A DNA stretch of 64,000 nt from positions 10,845,453 through 10,909,452 of the forward strand of contig NC_092701.1 in NCBI RefSeq assembly GCF_964275005.1. The letters are read 5' to 3'. Below the pieces are notes generated by a model that was given only the letters and a program-made list of their open reading frames with translations, was not told the origin of the DNA and ran no database searches. The translations under genes were made by a program, and so were the position numbers. Below are positions 41,701-50,059 of the stretch, piece by piece. Origin of the DNA: Diadema setosum. Taxonomy: Eukaryota > Echinodermata > Echinoidea > Diadematoida > Diadematidae. Positions within the stretch are counted from its first letter, which is position 1, and each line of letters starts with the position of its first letter.

Positions 41701-44674
41701 AATGCTTTAATAACAGCATCACTCTGAATTCCAATACTCTGATCTACAACACAACATACACACTCTGGTATGCTTGCATTTCTCATCCATTTCATGTCAT
41801 AATCAGATACTGTAGTGTACCCTAAACAACCAATGTTAACTTTGCATGAAGCTACAATACAAACATCTGTATACAATTTGTAAGCGCTTGCCAGATTGCC
41901 CCAGGCAAGTGAAAATCAACGTCAAGCAAGTGTTTTGGAACAATGGGAAAAAAATGCTTCCCCAAATTTGACACGCAAAAAGACTTGAAGCCGCCTTTTT
42001 TCTTTCACTTTTTCCCCTACAAACCCATGAAGTCAACCATACAGAAGCCCAAAGATAGTGAAGCAATGCACTTAAATTTCATTTCAGCTCCTTTCCAACG
42101 CTTACGTGAAGAAGCCCCAATGTAATGCAATACCAACACTTGATCAAACCATGTTTGTTTTGTGTTTCATGGTGTGAATCAATGTGTGTTGTTTATTCAA
42201 ATGATTGTGTTTTATTAAGCCCTTGACTTACAGGAAATTTTTTTTTAAAATCATTTTGTTTATGCTCGTCATCCACTTCACAAACATTCAGAGCGATTAA
42301 AATGGTTAAAGCAATGTAAAAATGGTCACACTTTCATTTCACTTGCTCCAATACACTTACACAACAAGTGTGGACGGTACACACATGAAAGCTGTACTCA
42401 CTTGTGCAATTCCAGTGACAGAAATGGGCACCCCGAGTGTTGTGTAAACATTGGTAGTGTCAATCTTGAGTGTCATCGTGTTGAGTGAGAGACGCTGGCT
42501 CTGTTGGATGATGGGGAACACGAAGGCACGGCCTCCAGACACCATCAGGGGCTCCGAGTGGCAGCATCCTGAGAGGAACAAAAGTTGTTAAACATTTTCT
42601 AAAAAATGTTTTTGCTAATGAGCACAACACCAATGATGCTAATGGTAGAATGAATGATACATACAATGTAGATGTGTTGCAGCACTGTACTTGCACATGC
42701 CACCAGTATCTACAATCTGTAATTCAAACACAAATACGTGTAACTCAATGTAAAACACTGTAACATCAAGTTACACAGTGAACTGGAATATATATATGCA
42801 CAAAATCAGGTTGGTTCTGATTCTATTTTCTCTAACATGAATATTTGTAAAAATGATGTGAGACTTCACTTTCATGAGGCTGATTCATGCATAAAGAGGC
42901 GAGAGCCAAAGGAAAGAGCACCAAAAATTTTGAGTCGGATCAGGGCAGGGCGCGGTGATACAAGTTTGTAACTGCGACCAGCCTTAACGCGAAGCTCCCA
43001 CAGTATAACTACATATGTATTAACTGTGTGAAGGAGCACCCCGGGGTTAGACACAGCAATAGGTGCAGTAGCTCTGCATTGAACAAACCCGCTGGCACCC
43101 ATGTTTTGGTGAGTCGCTGCACATCTGTTGATTAAAACTCGATTTTTCTCAAAAAGTGCAAGACTTGCTGTCATCACGGGAGTGCGAGTAACACAAAAAT
43201 CACTATGCAAACTTGCGACAATTTACATTGTATAATCTTTACAGTACATTGTATGTATGTCATTGTCTGATGTGACTGGGTGATATACTGTACATACAAC
43301 TGTAAAGTGAACAGGGGGGCTCATGAGCATTCTCTCGCCCCGAGAGAGAGGGCTTCATGAGCAACCAGCCAGGCCATGCTCATTGAGGAGGGGAGGGATC
43401 CTTCCACGCAGGAGCCCCCATCATGAGCGGGTTTCCCTACATCTACATCTATGTCAGTACTCAGGAAAGTCCAATTCTGGTACATGACGCTATGGATTCA
43501 CTCACCTGATTGATACAGGTGAGTGAATAGTCTATACTAATAGCCTACACTTACTGAACTGAAAGCGCCGCATCCGTCTCGGTAGTGTACCAATCAATGT
43601 AGTGCATCTAGGATGAGGGGGCTATTCGCCCTTAATAGTAACCCATTGATAATCTTAACTCTGTTTTGAAGCCGTTTATTGATGGTGCATAAACTGCTGC
43701 TGCTGGGGGAGATTGTTCCAGTCTTGAATTACCCTTTGACTGAACGAATACTTCTTGGCATCTAGGCCCTACTCTCATGTGTTGCTTCTGGATTTTGAAT
43801 TGGTGTCACTTAACACCGGCGTTAGAGTCTTGAGTGAGTACAGGTAAATACACACTCTCGACTCTCACGAGTCTTACTCGTGTTAAATTAAATTAGGCAA
43901 GGCATATGGCGAATAAGGTACCGATAATCATGATAAAATAGGGCCGTAATTAAGTGCACAATTGCCAAAATTTGAATGGGTGGGAGAGGTGAGAGCTGAC
44001 ATGTAACGTTAGAGTGGACCAAGCCAAGATTCTGGATTATAACGCCTGTTTTCAGCAAACGCAGTAAATTTTATTGGTTTCTACACTGCAAAAGATGGCA
44101 AAGCAATGCATGCACACCTTGTCCTCGGACAGAAAGATCCGTCTGTCAGGAGGAGTCTTTTATTTTTTTGACGTTATCGCCCTCCTCCGTAGACGAGGGG
44201 ATCCATGCATAGACCGTGAAGCCAGCTAGAAATAGACGCAGTCTCCGCCGCGGAACATATCCCCGACGACCAGATACAGACCGATCTTTCGGTCAGTGCC
44301 AATATGGGGTGGTGTGAAACAGATCTTTTAAGAGATCTTTTTTAGATCGGCAATAGATCTTTTCACTAGATTTTATCGCACTAACTTTTGGTTAGATTCG
44401 CTTGTACTGCATGCTGTAAATTTTACACACAATCGTGAAGCTACATGTAGCGCGAGCTGTTGATGTGCTTGTTGATTGAGGAGGGTCCACCCGATCGAGG
44501 ATCGGCAGGCATACGAGTAAAACACGTCGAACAAAGCCAAACAGTACCGAAACAAAATTGTAAGTTATGAAAAAGGAAAGCTTCAGAATGATAATACAGT
44601 TTGAAAACATATCGAAAAAACTCACCTGAAATGATTAAGGCCTCATTAGGACCGCAGGTTTCAAAAAACACCAT
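25057..44674 (-). CDS. FLOT1: Flotillin-1, complete (11 coding exons, 427 aa)
   Basis: A membrane-microdomain scaffold that forms hetero-oligomers with flotillin-2 on the cytoplasmic face of plasma and endosomal membranes. Exons in transcript order are 44626-44674, 42402-42568, 39592-39735, 38127-38246, 37285-37380, 34894-35046, 32377-32558, 31132-31177, 28301-28438, 26176-26340 and 25057-25080. Phases join without a break to 427 codons plus TAG, the same length as human FLOT1. The N-terminus [17 protein letters not shown] and the SPFH/PHB domain (about 1-190, with [17 protein letters not shown] and [20 protein letters not shown]) are diagnostic. The flotillin coiled-coil region (about 190-365) has [20 protein letters not shown] and the Glu-Ala repeats [20 protein letters not shown]. 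The C-terminus is [29 protein letters not shown]. The palmitoylated Cys34 of human FLOT1 is replaced by Ile36, but Cys7, Cys18 and Cys19 are present. Paralogue FLOT2 is excluded by the N-terminus. Confidence 0.97.
25081..26175. other. FLOT1 intron 10
   Basis: AT-rich. A weak echo of the TTCACGAATTTTGC-type MITE words occurs near 25720-25880. No gene was seen. Confidence 0.55.
26176..26340 (-). CDS. FLOT1: FLOT1 coding exon 10
   Basis: A 165-nt exon with acceptor ACCCAG and donor GTGAGA. It encodes [40 protein letters not shown] and [15 protein letters not shown]. It matches the conserved C-terminal part of FLOT1. Confidence 0.97.
26481..26568. repeat. Hairpin repeat CAAACCTGTCTATA...TATAGACAGGT
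   Basis: An 88-bp unit with CAAACCTGTCTATAGTGGCC and its near inverse GGCCGCTATAGACAGGTT, plus an extra inner TATAGACAGGTGGCC. This repeat type is widespread in invertebrate genomes. Confidence 0.65.
26657..26757. repeat. Degenerate interstitial telomere-like array (CCCTAA)n
   Basis: About 100 bp of ACCCTAACCCTAATCC, CTAACCTAAACTCTAACCC and TAAACCTAACCCTA words. They read as degenerate copies of the TTAGGG telomere repeat. The array sits between two inverted G/C-rich arms (about 26618-26647 and 26766-26799) that share CCCTGG and TTACCCC words. Confidence 0.75.
27197..27727. repeat. AACTAGA(G/A)AAGCACTC repeat, copy 1
   Basis: Begins AACTAGAGAAGCACTCTGAG and ends TTGGCGGAGGTAAT after an (AACT)n-like stretch. 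It is about 530 bp. It shares ATTGACCCTA, GGATCACTACCAAAA and TTTCCTGCAAGTTTCAT with the copy at 39143-39497. Confidence 0.7.
28301..28438 (-). CDS. FLOT1: FLOT1 coding exon 9 (Glu-Ala repeats)
   Basis: A 138-nt exon with acceptor TTTCAG and donor GTAAGG. It encodes [40 protein letters not shown] and LNVLPK, matching the human [20 protein letters not shown] segment. Confidence 0.97.
28717..30267. mobile_element. 1.55-kb TIR element, TGTGACCCRCGACAAC ends
   Basis: The left end GTGACCCGCGACAACCGTTT and CGGGCAAAAGTCG is matched inversely by CGACTTTTGCCTGAAACCG and TTGTCGTGGGTCAC. The TIR is about 32 bp. The interior has no transposase, but it holds a promoter-like segment: GATTGGCT at 29041 and CAAGATGGCGG at 29152-29162. 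A target duplication was not clear. Confidence 0.7.
30665..30803. mobile_element. GGGGGCATT(T)CCAT(A/G)AAG MITE
   Basis: A 139-bp element with ends GGGGGCATTCCATAAAG and the inverse CTTCATGAAATGGCCCCC. Inner arms hold TTGTC(A/C)GACAAA-like words. It is non-coding. Confidence 0.75.
31132..31177 (-). CDS. FLOT1: FLOT1 coding exon 8 (46-nt small exon)
   Basis: Acceptor CTGAAG and donor GTAAGA bound 46 nt that complete codon ATG and encode [16 protein letters not shown]. It restores phase 0 and continues the Glu-Ala repeat. Without it, exons 7 and 9 would be out of phase. Confidence 0.88.
31178..32376. other. FLOT1 intron 7
   Basis: A (TTTTGCTGT)n-like stretch lies at 31250-31305. A LINE/SINE-type tail is at 31840-31880. 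No gene was seen. Confidence 0.55.
31790..31880 (+). mobile_element. Retroposon 3' tail (CAGCGCTTGATAAA...)
   Basis: The sequence TTTTCAGCGCTTGATAAA is followed by AAATAAACTGAAACTGAAAC. It has the form of the CR1/L2-group LINE or SINE tails ending GCGCTTTATAAATAAATTGAAA. The 5' limit was not found. Confidence 0.5.
32377..32558 (-). CDS. FLOT1: FLOT1 coding exon 7 (coiled coil)
   Basis: A 182-nt exon with acceptor CTCCAG and donor GTGAGT, ending in phase 2. It encodes [40 protein letters not shown] and [20 protein letters not shown]. The upstream intron is stop-free and in frame with this exon for over 500 nt because of a CT-rich satellite. Confidence 0.97.
32596..33735. repeat. GA/CT-rich satellite, about 157-bp unit, roughly 7 copies
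   Basis: The marker word AGGGGATGGGGAAGAGAAAG recurs at 32732, 32890, 33048, 33204 and 33361, giving periods of 156-158 bp. Further degenerate units lie on both sides. The plus strand is almost all purine. On the FLOT1 transcript strand it is a 1.1-kb polypyrimidine tract ending about 40 nt before the exon 7 acceptor. Long stop-free frames across it are a result of composition. Confidence 0.92.
33990..34091. mobile_element. TTAACCC(A/G)TTGAGGAC hairpin MITE, copy 2
   Basis: Ends TTAACCCATTGAGGACAG and GTCCTCAACAGGTTAA, 102 bp. It shares its loop with the copy at 16294-16386. Confidence 0.75.
34477..34833. mobile_element. TGTGACC-ended TIR element, copy B (357 bp)
   Basis: The left end TGTGACCGTGCATCACAAAA and CCAACAAG is identical to copy A (13096-13795) for about 28 bp. 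The right end has GTTGTGATGCAGGGTCACA. The shared GAGGACTCA and GGGTCAACC words confirm kinship. It is an internally deleted relative. Confidence 0.75.
34894..35046 (-). CDS. FLOT1: FLOT1 coding exon 6 (coiled coil)
   Basis: A 153-nt exon with acceptor TTTGTAG and donor GTATGA. It encodes [40 protein letters not shown] and [11 protein letters not shown]. Confidence 0.96.
35047..37284. other. FLOT1 intron 5
   Basis: Mostly the repeat 35412-36739, with a (TA)n tract at 35708-35765 inside it. The 36900-37140 part has inverted words around ACTACGCGAAGCAAAA and GTAGTTTCGC. No gene was seen. Confidence 0.6.
35412..36739. repeat. AACTAGAAATGTCGC repeat with TGACCTTTGACC module array
   Basis: Starts AACTAGAAATGTCGCTATGG and GCCTCCGCCATAAT. 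It ends GTGGCGGAGGCATAAT after a GGACGGACGGAC stretch. Inside, at least six modules begin with TGACCTTTGACC-type words (near 35790, 35940, 36080, 36230, 36380 and 36530). Each is followed by a CATCATAC...AAGTTTGGT-like or AAGTTTCA-like body of 110-160 bp. Confidence 0.75.
37285..37380 (-). CDS. FLOT1: FLOT1 coding exon 5 (start of coiled coil)
   Basis: A 96-nt exon with acceptor TGCTAG and donor GTATAA. It encodes [20 protein letters not shown] and [12 protein letters not shown]. It has no long flanking open frame and was placed by homology and phase. Confidence 0.96.
37381..38126. other. FLOT1 intron 4
   Basis: Contains a small palindrome CACTACCGCAACA...TGTTGCGGTAGTG (about 37589-37649). 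No gene was seen. Confidence 0.6.
38127..38246 (-). CDS. FLOT1: FLOT1 coding exon 4 (end of SPFH domain)
   Basis: A 120-nt exon, phase 0 on both sides. It encodes [20 protein letters not shown] and [20 protein letters not shown], then donor GTAAGA. Confidence 0.96.
38247..39591. other. FLOT1 intron 3
   Basis: Contains the repeat 39143-39497. No gene was seen elsewhere. Confidence 0.6.
39143..39497. repeat. AAC(C)TAGAAAAGCACTC repeat, copy 2
   Basis: A shorter relative of 27197-27727 in the same orientation. Shared words include TTGACCCTATCTGCCAAAA, GGATCACTACCAAAA and CCTGCAAGTTTCATG. It ends GAGGGAGGTAGTAAT. Confidence 0.7.
39592..39735 (-). CDS. FLOT1: FLOT1 coding exon 3 (SPFH domain)
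   Basis: A 144-nt exon, phase 0 on both sides. It encodes [20 protein letters not shown] and [20 protein letters not shown], then IMGTMTVE before the GTACGT donor. Confidence 0.96.
40266..40823. mobile_element. 558-bp TTAA-flanked foldback element, copy 1
   Basis: Begins AGGGAAGATAAACCCCAAGA and ends with the inverse TTGGGTTTACCTTCCCT, with TTAA on both sides (40262-40265 and 40824-40827). Arms of about 200 bp surround a unique centre of about 150 bp. A copy of exactly equal length lies inverted at 63371-63928, with roughly 2-3 percent differences in the parts compared. A 104-codon frame spans it but no transposase similarity was seen. Confidence 0.88.
41088..41455. repeat. Palindrome-centred repeat, copy 1
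   Basis: Shares GGTACAGTATTGG, GAATTGGGCTTTT, GAAATTAGGTCTCA and CATATTTCATAAGAGGTTTC with 57666-58030. At its centre (41251-41293) is a perfect 43-bp palindrome, arms GCGATCGTAATAAAGTG plus TGGG around one T. Confidence 0.8.
42402..42568 (-). CDS. FLOT1: FLOT1 coding exon 2 (SPFH domain)
   Basis: A 167-nt exon with acceptor CTCTCAG and donor GTGAGT. It encodes [40 protein letters not shown] and [16 protein letters not shown]. It carries Ile where human FLOT1 has palmitoylated Cys34. Confidence 0.96.
43496..43528. repeat. Perfect 13-bp stem hairpin ATTCACTCACCTG / CAGGTGAGTGAAT
   Basis: Two 13-base arms are exact inverses around a 7-base loop ATTGATA. Each strand of the stem contains CAGGTGAGT, the consensus 5' splice site. 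Confidence 0.9.
43632..43808 (-). mobile_element. LINE ORF2 C-terminal remnant (CR1/L2-like)
   Basis: Minus-strand frames give [11 protein letters not shown], then [17 protein letters not shown] in a shifted frame, then [10 protein letters not shown] in another, ending at a TAA near 43632. FSQRV..WN.LP followed by S.N.FK..L is the typical end of the CR1/L2/Jockey-group reverse transcriptase ORF. The frame changes at least twice, so this is an old dead copy. Confidence 0.75.
44626..44674 (-). CDS. FLOT1: FLOT1 coding exon 1
   Basis: A 49-nt exon encoding [16 protein letters not shown] plus one base, then donor GTGAGT. It matches human MFFTCGPNEAMVVSG. A TAG acceptor-like site 8 nt upstream suggests that the leader is spliced. 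Confidence 0.93.
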
Positions 44675-44900
44675 GTTGTACCTACACTTTGTTTACCAAA
44701 TGTCGGTTCGTTGATGGGACGTTCTGAGGCTACAAGACTGCTGTACTTACACGGCACGTACACAGTATACTGGGCTATTGCACATAGATAGTGTCTACAG
44801 TATACAACCAACGTGTAATAGAATACACACCCTGCTAGCTCGTATACTAGTAGCTCGCAAGCGACCAAGCCTTCACATACATTACGTCATGGCAGGATAT
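44675..44900 (-). promoter_or_regulatory. FLOT1: Probable FLOT1 promoter and leader region
   Basis: Upstream of the ATG the minus strand offers a TAG acceptor at 44683 and a donor CCGT then GTAAGTACAG near 44750. An ATGACGTAAT CRE/ATF-like site lies at 44881-44890. No TATA box was found. The exact start site is unknown. Confidence 0.3.
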
Positions 44901-45371
44901 ATAAACACGAATTCCGGTCGACAAAATATGAGATACATTCTACTTAAAAATAAAACTGTTAAAATTTCTGTTTTAAAAAATTGTAAAATAAATATTTATC
45001 AGTAATCAAGTATTTAAAAGTACAAATTTTATAATTAAAATTTTATTTATATATATTTCAAAATCCATCAGTATTGAACCTTAAATTGACTTCATTATGT
45101 AATGAGTACCTGGGCCGATAGTTCGGAAACAAATGGAAAATTTTTCGTGTGTCTGTGAGTAATACTAGTATATGCGCTGACATCAACACCGCAAATGTTT
45201 TACTAGTAGGCCTACAGAAGTTTGTTCTTGCTGGCTGTTGTTGGTGTTTTTTTTTTAAACTTTATTCATCGCAGAAAGCGAGTAGAAGGAAACTAACTAG
45301 AGTTAGACATGAAAATGCACCTAAGAATCATTGCTCTATGAACTACTGTATACGCCAAACATTGTTTGTTT

Positions 45372-45911
45372 GTTTTTTTGTTTTTTCTTATATGTTTTAT
45401 TTCGAAATCACATGAAATCACAATATTTACAAATAATCATCAATCAGCAAAAACGAGAAAAAGAAAAAAAGAAGAAAAAAGTGACAAGAGCAATTCAGAG
45501 ATAATATAAAAAGAGAACCACCATGATTCATCAATATTTAAGGCAAAGCTTCCTCAAAGACCCCCCGTCTCATAGCACACCCAGGGAGAGTGGCTCCCCC
45601 AGTGGGGTCCCCAGGTCTGAAAGAGGACCATACCCTCTTACTCAGGCGACAAAAGTCACACCTTATCCTACACAATCAAAATTTACTCATCTAATCATTC
45701 CTCAAAACTACACATTCTCAACTCATCTCGAGACATCTTTAGCATTGTAATTCAAACCACTACATAAAGCCTAAATCAGACCTGGAGATCCCTGACAGGA
45801 AAAGATTACATTATAGGCTGTTAAAAAAAAAAAAAAAGAATTAGAGCCAAAAAAAATTCCAAGACCATTGAGCAAATAATTCATATCCAAGGCGCGCCAA
45901 CAAAGCTGGAG
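45372..45911 (-). mobile_element. Retroposed insertion with 20-bp target duplication and poly(A)-like end
   Basis: ACGCCAAACATTGTTTGTTT occurs at 45352-45371 and again at 45912-45931. The 540 bp between, read on the minus strand, ends GAAATAAAACATATAAGAAA and an A-rich tail, with an AATAAA signal near the end. This is the structure of LINE-mediated retroposition. No protein similarity was seen, so it may be a LINE or SINE 3' end or a copied mRNA 3' UTR. Confidence 0.8.
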
Positions 45912-46705
45912 ACGCCAAACATTGTTTGTTTTTATGTGTGTGCAATTGTGTACAAAAATGCTTTTGATGTTGTTGTTGAGTCTACTCCTGCAAATCGGAA
46001 ATTTCATGTCATTTCAATTACTCGATATCAAAGTGGTAATCATGCTAGGGCCTAGGCCTTACTGAAATTTTGAGACGGGACATAGAACAGTTTTCCTATA
46101 AAATCAATCCAATAATCACTGGCATGTATACAAGCTAAACATGATGGGTATTATCATTACGCATTCTGGTGATGGCTGCATTATGTTACTAATTTTACAA
46201 ATCCGTGAGAAAGACTTCCATGGGCCATTTGCATCTCATTTTAATTGCTTTTATGTTCCTCACTGATCAAGTCATTAAATGAAATGAAAGTGAGCCTGAA
46301 ACTATGTTAACTTAACTTTAACATTTTCTATGCCAATGAGTCAAAAGTGCACAAATTCCACTCACAAACCTATATAGCAAGGAAAATAATATTAAATGGT
46401 TAGTCAAATACCGGTTAGTGATTGGCTAAACGCAGTCACGTGATGGCGGTACACTAGTCGTTATGTTCGCCCGTGGGCGAACATTCTTGTAATGTTCTCC
46501 CATGCATGGAAAAACATTTTCACGTAAAGATTTGATAATGACAGAAGGCTTAGGACCGCGCGCGCAGTGACTTTGGCTCTGCGCGAGCGAGCGATCGAGT
46601 GCGTTGTGCTCAAAGAACCTCTTTGGTTGTGCTGTGGTGGGTGGTTGACGTTGACGTATTTGACGTAGAAAGTATTTGACTAAACCCATATACTAGTAAT
46701 ATAAC

Positions 46706-46887
46706 AGATGATGACTTTTGCTGTCGGGAACATGTACCAAACGTTCAACCCTCGGGGTTTGAAATGCTATTTCGGGAGGCTATGAAGTCCCTCGACTTCG
46801 TCTCGGGAATTGTAACCTCCCTCAATAGCATTTCAAACCCTTCTGGTGGAACATTCGGTATGTTTCCTCCCCCACCAGTCATCATCT
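46706..46887. mobile_element. Foldback element, AGATGATGACT ends
   Basis: Ends AGATGATGACT and AGTCATCATCT. The inner arms include GGGTTTGAAATGCTATT and its inverse AATAGCATTTCAAACCC, and GGAACAT with ATGTTTCC. It is 182 bp and non-coding. Confidence 0.75.
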
Positions 46888-49373
46888 ATTAATGTGGCGT
46901 GAAGAGGGTTAATTTAAGCGACGACATAAGCGATGAAGTGACGTCACTGCACATATTGCGCAACTCCCAACAATGGAAACTGGTGATTTTATAAGAAGAA
47001 TAACAGTGGAGCGCACAACCCTGAGCTGGGAAATGACATCATCTCAGCAAAATCGGGATGGAGCGTCAGCCTCACAGGAGCAGAACTGAATAATGAAATT
47101 CACCCTTAAAAAAACAAAAAAAACAAAAAAAAAAAAATAGCCGCCTGTAATCGATTAAAAGCAACCATGGAACAAATCCAATGGAAGAGTTTATAGGAAT
47201 ATTCTGTGCGGGCCGTTGAGGGCAGTGTGTGGGACAGCAGTAAAATAATCACACATACGTTCCTGTTATTTTTAACAGGCATAGGCCTAATGTTCATTTG
47301 CGATAAGCATTTATAAAGGCAAGAAAGCCAGGTACAACACTGACGTCGTAATGGAATGGAATTGTCGACAAGAGAGAGAGGAGAGACAGCCAATTTGATT
47401 TTTAAAAGGAATCAAGCTATCAGTGAGGTATTACAAGAAGCCCCCTTTTTAAAGAGCTTGAATCTGTGTTTTGTCACGACCAGGAAAACCACAGGTTTAC
47501 CAGTGGGTAGAGTTGTATGATGAAGATCATGGACACACATGAATATGTAAAGTAACTGTAAACACTGTTTTGGTAGATGGTGACGTAATTCTTGAGCACC
47601 TCTCGCATAGAATGTTGAGATCCTTATATCCTGTTGCACATATCAATAACAATACGGTTTGATTATTTGAAACGATTAAAAACATGAGTATTAGTATTTG
47701 AGTTGTTCACATATATCATTAAAAGTCTTCTTAGTCTACAGCGTGAGTAAAAGCCCTATTCCGCAGAATATCGATCAAAAAACATTGAAATACAACGGAG
47801 GAGATGGAGGATAAGTTAAATGTGTAGTTGAGAAGCTTTTCTTGGGAAAATTCTTCAAGCCAGCCACTTGCTTTCCAATTATATAGCCAAAGTCTCTTTA
47901 TAATTATACATGCTTTATAATAATACCCGGGATACGAAAGCCGTACGTTCTTCGTCGTTGCTTATAACAAGTAAAATCTAAAAGCATTTATTTGATCCTC
48001 TCTCCCTAAATGCTTTCAATTATATACTGTACTGACCTCGACATTAGAGATGACAGAATTAACCTTTCCTGTAAAAAAAAAATAAACAAAATAACAAGAA
48101 CAGAAAAACTGCAGAAAATATAAGATTTAGTCAAGTGTCTATATTACGCAACTGTTAAAACTGGTTTCACTTCAATCTCTGAACAGTGGAGACTGTCTTG
48201 TCAGAGAGTGATCGACATGGCAATGAGTTTGATAGCAAGTTAGTGATGAGTCACCCATTCTGCGTGTGTTGAGTGGAAGTGAGCTATTACTACTAAACAT
48301 GATGATTATCTCTTTACCGAGTGTTTTACAACCTTTTACAACCAACGGATGTCATCAAGAAATATCCGTGTAATGATAAATAGTTGGCCTATGTGTAGCC
48401 AAGAGACCTCAAGCTGAGGAAGATTTCATAAGTAGCTGGCTATGAGTACGATGTCTTGCATAGGACAGCTTCGTAAGTTGAGGAGATGCGAGGGACCAAG
48501 GACAAACTAAGGAGGGGAAATGTTGGTTATACAATAATACATGTAATATAATATGGCACAGTGAAACTACTAAGATGGTGAAATTTTTGTTTGTTTAGGA
48601 AGAGGATGTGAAGACTACTCATTTCATGCTTTTGTGGATTTTCAGTGCATGAGGGGAAAACGTAAAACCTATGAGAATGTGTCGACAGACAGCATGAATG
48701 ATACAAGAGAACAAATATTTATTATCATAAGTTAGTCTGCTGCCGAATCGATCAGCGAAATCTATCCAAAAAACCCTTTCGGCATGTTTCTTTGTATGCG
48801 AGGTTTTATCCTCTAACATCACAATCTGCGATATTATTTTATTATGACCCGTCACTGTGTCGATACAAGCAATGAAAATCTTACTGCAAGAAGATGTTCA
48901 CACAATAATGTGAGGCAATCTTTTTGAAGCTTCGTCTGTGTGGCTATAGAGCCTCTCGTTCATTCTGTTTTGACCTGCTCGATATGGATCAATAATAACC
49001 ATAGGCTGCTATTCATGAGATGAGCTTATTCATTTTTGTTACTTTAAAAAACTAGATATGCCGTTACACGGTGATATTCCATGATGAGAACGAGACATTT
49101 AACACTCTGCCATGAAATAAACATAAAAATGGTGGGACTAAGTAACAATGTAACATAGGCCTGTAAAGCTATCTACGAGTATTTATGAGAAGACAATGTT
49201 GATGATGAGCATATACAAGTTTGTTGTTTCTATTCTATACTTAAGATGAAGCTGAAAAGTCATAATTTTTAACAGCTCAGATATTGCGTTATGACCAAGT
49301 CGTGTTGCTTTGATACCAGCTGATAATATCACAGGGAGACGAATTGTATATGACGAAGTGATATCGACAAACG

Positions 49374-49583
49374 AGGAATGTTCGCGTGCGTTTTAATTTC
49401 GCGAATTTCGCGGGAGCCAATATTCCCGAAATTAAAATGCACTTGAAAGCTCTTGTCTACACTTTACGCATTGAACGTTTAGAGGCAACTCGCGAAAATT
49501 TCATGCCGCGAAAAAGGCCGTTGGCTCCAATTCGAAAAAAAAAAAAAAAAAAATCCTGCCGCGAAAATATCGTGTTTTCCAGT
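49374..49583. mobile_element. GGAATGTTCGCGTGC MITE, copy 2
   Basis: Shares AGGAATGTTCGCGTGC, TTTTAATTTCGCGAATTTC and GCGAAAATATCGTG with 14319-14512. An A-run interrupts the right part. It lies about 360 bp upstream of the MIF TATA box. Confidence 0.7.
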
Positions 49584-49944
49584 GTGAATACAGAAAGAGA
49601 TTGAAAGAGATAGAGACAGTGGGGAGGTATGGGAGAGAAGAAAGAGCGGTAAACTTGAGAAGATGATAATCTGAGAATAAAACTTTATTTCCGTGTGTTG
49701 CAGTATTGATTAGTATTGATTAGATGGAGAGAGAAAAAGAAGAAGATACCTTTATGCCTAATTCCAGAAAATGATATGTGCTGGTGCTTCTGAAACTCAC
49801 TCGTTTTGTCATTTGTTTGTGGCGTTTGTGGGTTATTTTTTTCTTTTTTGTCCTTTGAGATTTTGATATTACGGTAAAAGAAAGTTTGTCACACAAGGCG
49901 CAGCTGGTTTGCAGTACTATGTAGTACTTAGCATCACCAGTACA

Positions 49945-49952
49945 TATAAAAG
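49945..49952 (+). promoter_or_regulatory. TATA box of the MIF-family gene
   Basis: TATAAAAG lies 128 bp before the ATG, so transcription would start near 49975 with a leader of about 105 nt. Confidence 0.55.
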
Positions 49953-50059
49953 ACGCTTCGGAGTATTATGATCTACTGGTACTGGTAGGCGAGTTCTGTC
50001 CACTTTTTACCAACGACACTGAACTGAGAACACTCCAAAAGGCTCGCACTTGCTACCGC

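Larger units (their letters stand above)
39736..42401. other. FLOT1 intron 2
   Basis: Contains the 558-bp foldback 40266-40823 and the repeat 41088-41455 with a perfect palindrome. The start (39790-39850) has TACTGTAAAATAAGATATTTTC words of the GCGAAAATATCGTG family. No gene was seen. Confidence 0.6.
42569..44625. other. FLOT1 intron 1
   Basis: Contains the perfect hairpin 43496-43528, the LINE remnant 43632-43808 and a region near 44120-44220 with partly inverse GATCC and GAGGAG words. No other gene was seen. Confidence 0.6.
44901..49940. other. Divergent intergenic region between FLOT1 and MIF
   Basis: Contains the retroposed insertion 45372-45911, a GC-richer CpG-bearing stretch at 46420-46680, the foldback 46706-46887, a TGACGTCA site near 46939 and the MITE 49374-49583. 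The stretch 47000-49370 shows no recognisable gene or repeat. Confidence 0.55.

Noticed and set aside
25057-44674. Assignment to flotillin-2 instead of flotillin-1
   Set aside because: The N-terminus [10 protein letters not shown] and the 427-residue length match FLOT1. FLOT2 has a Gly2 myristoylation start (MGNCHTVGPNEA).
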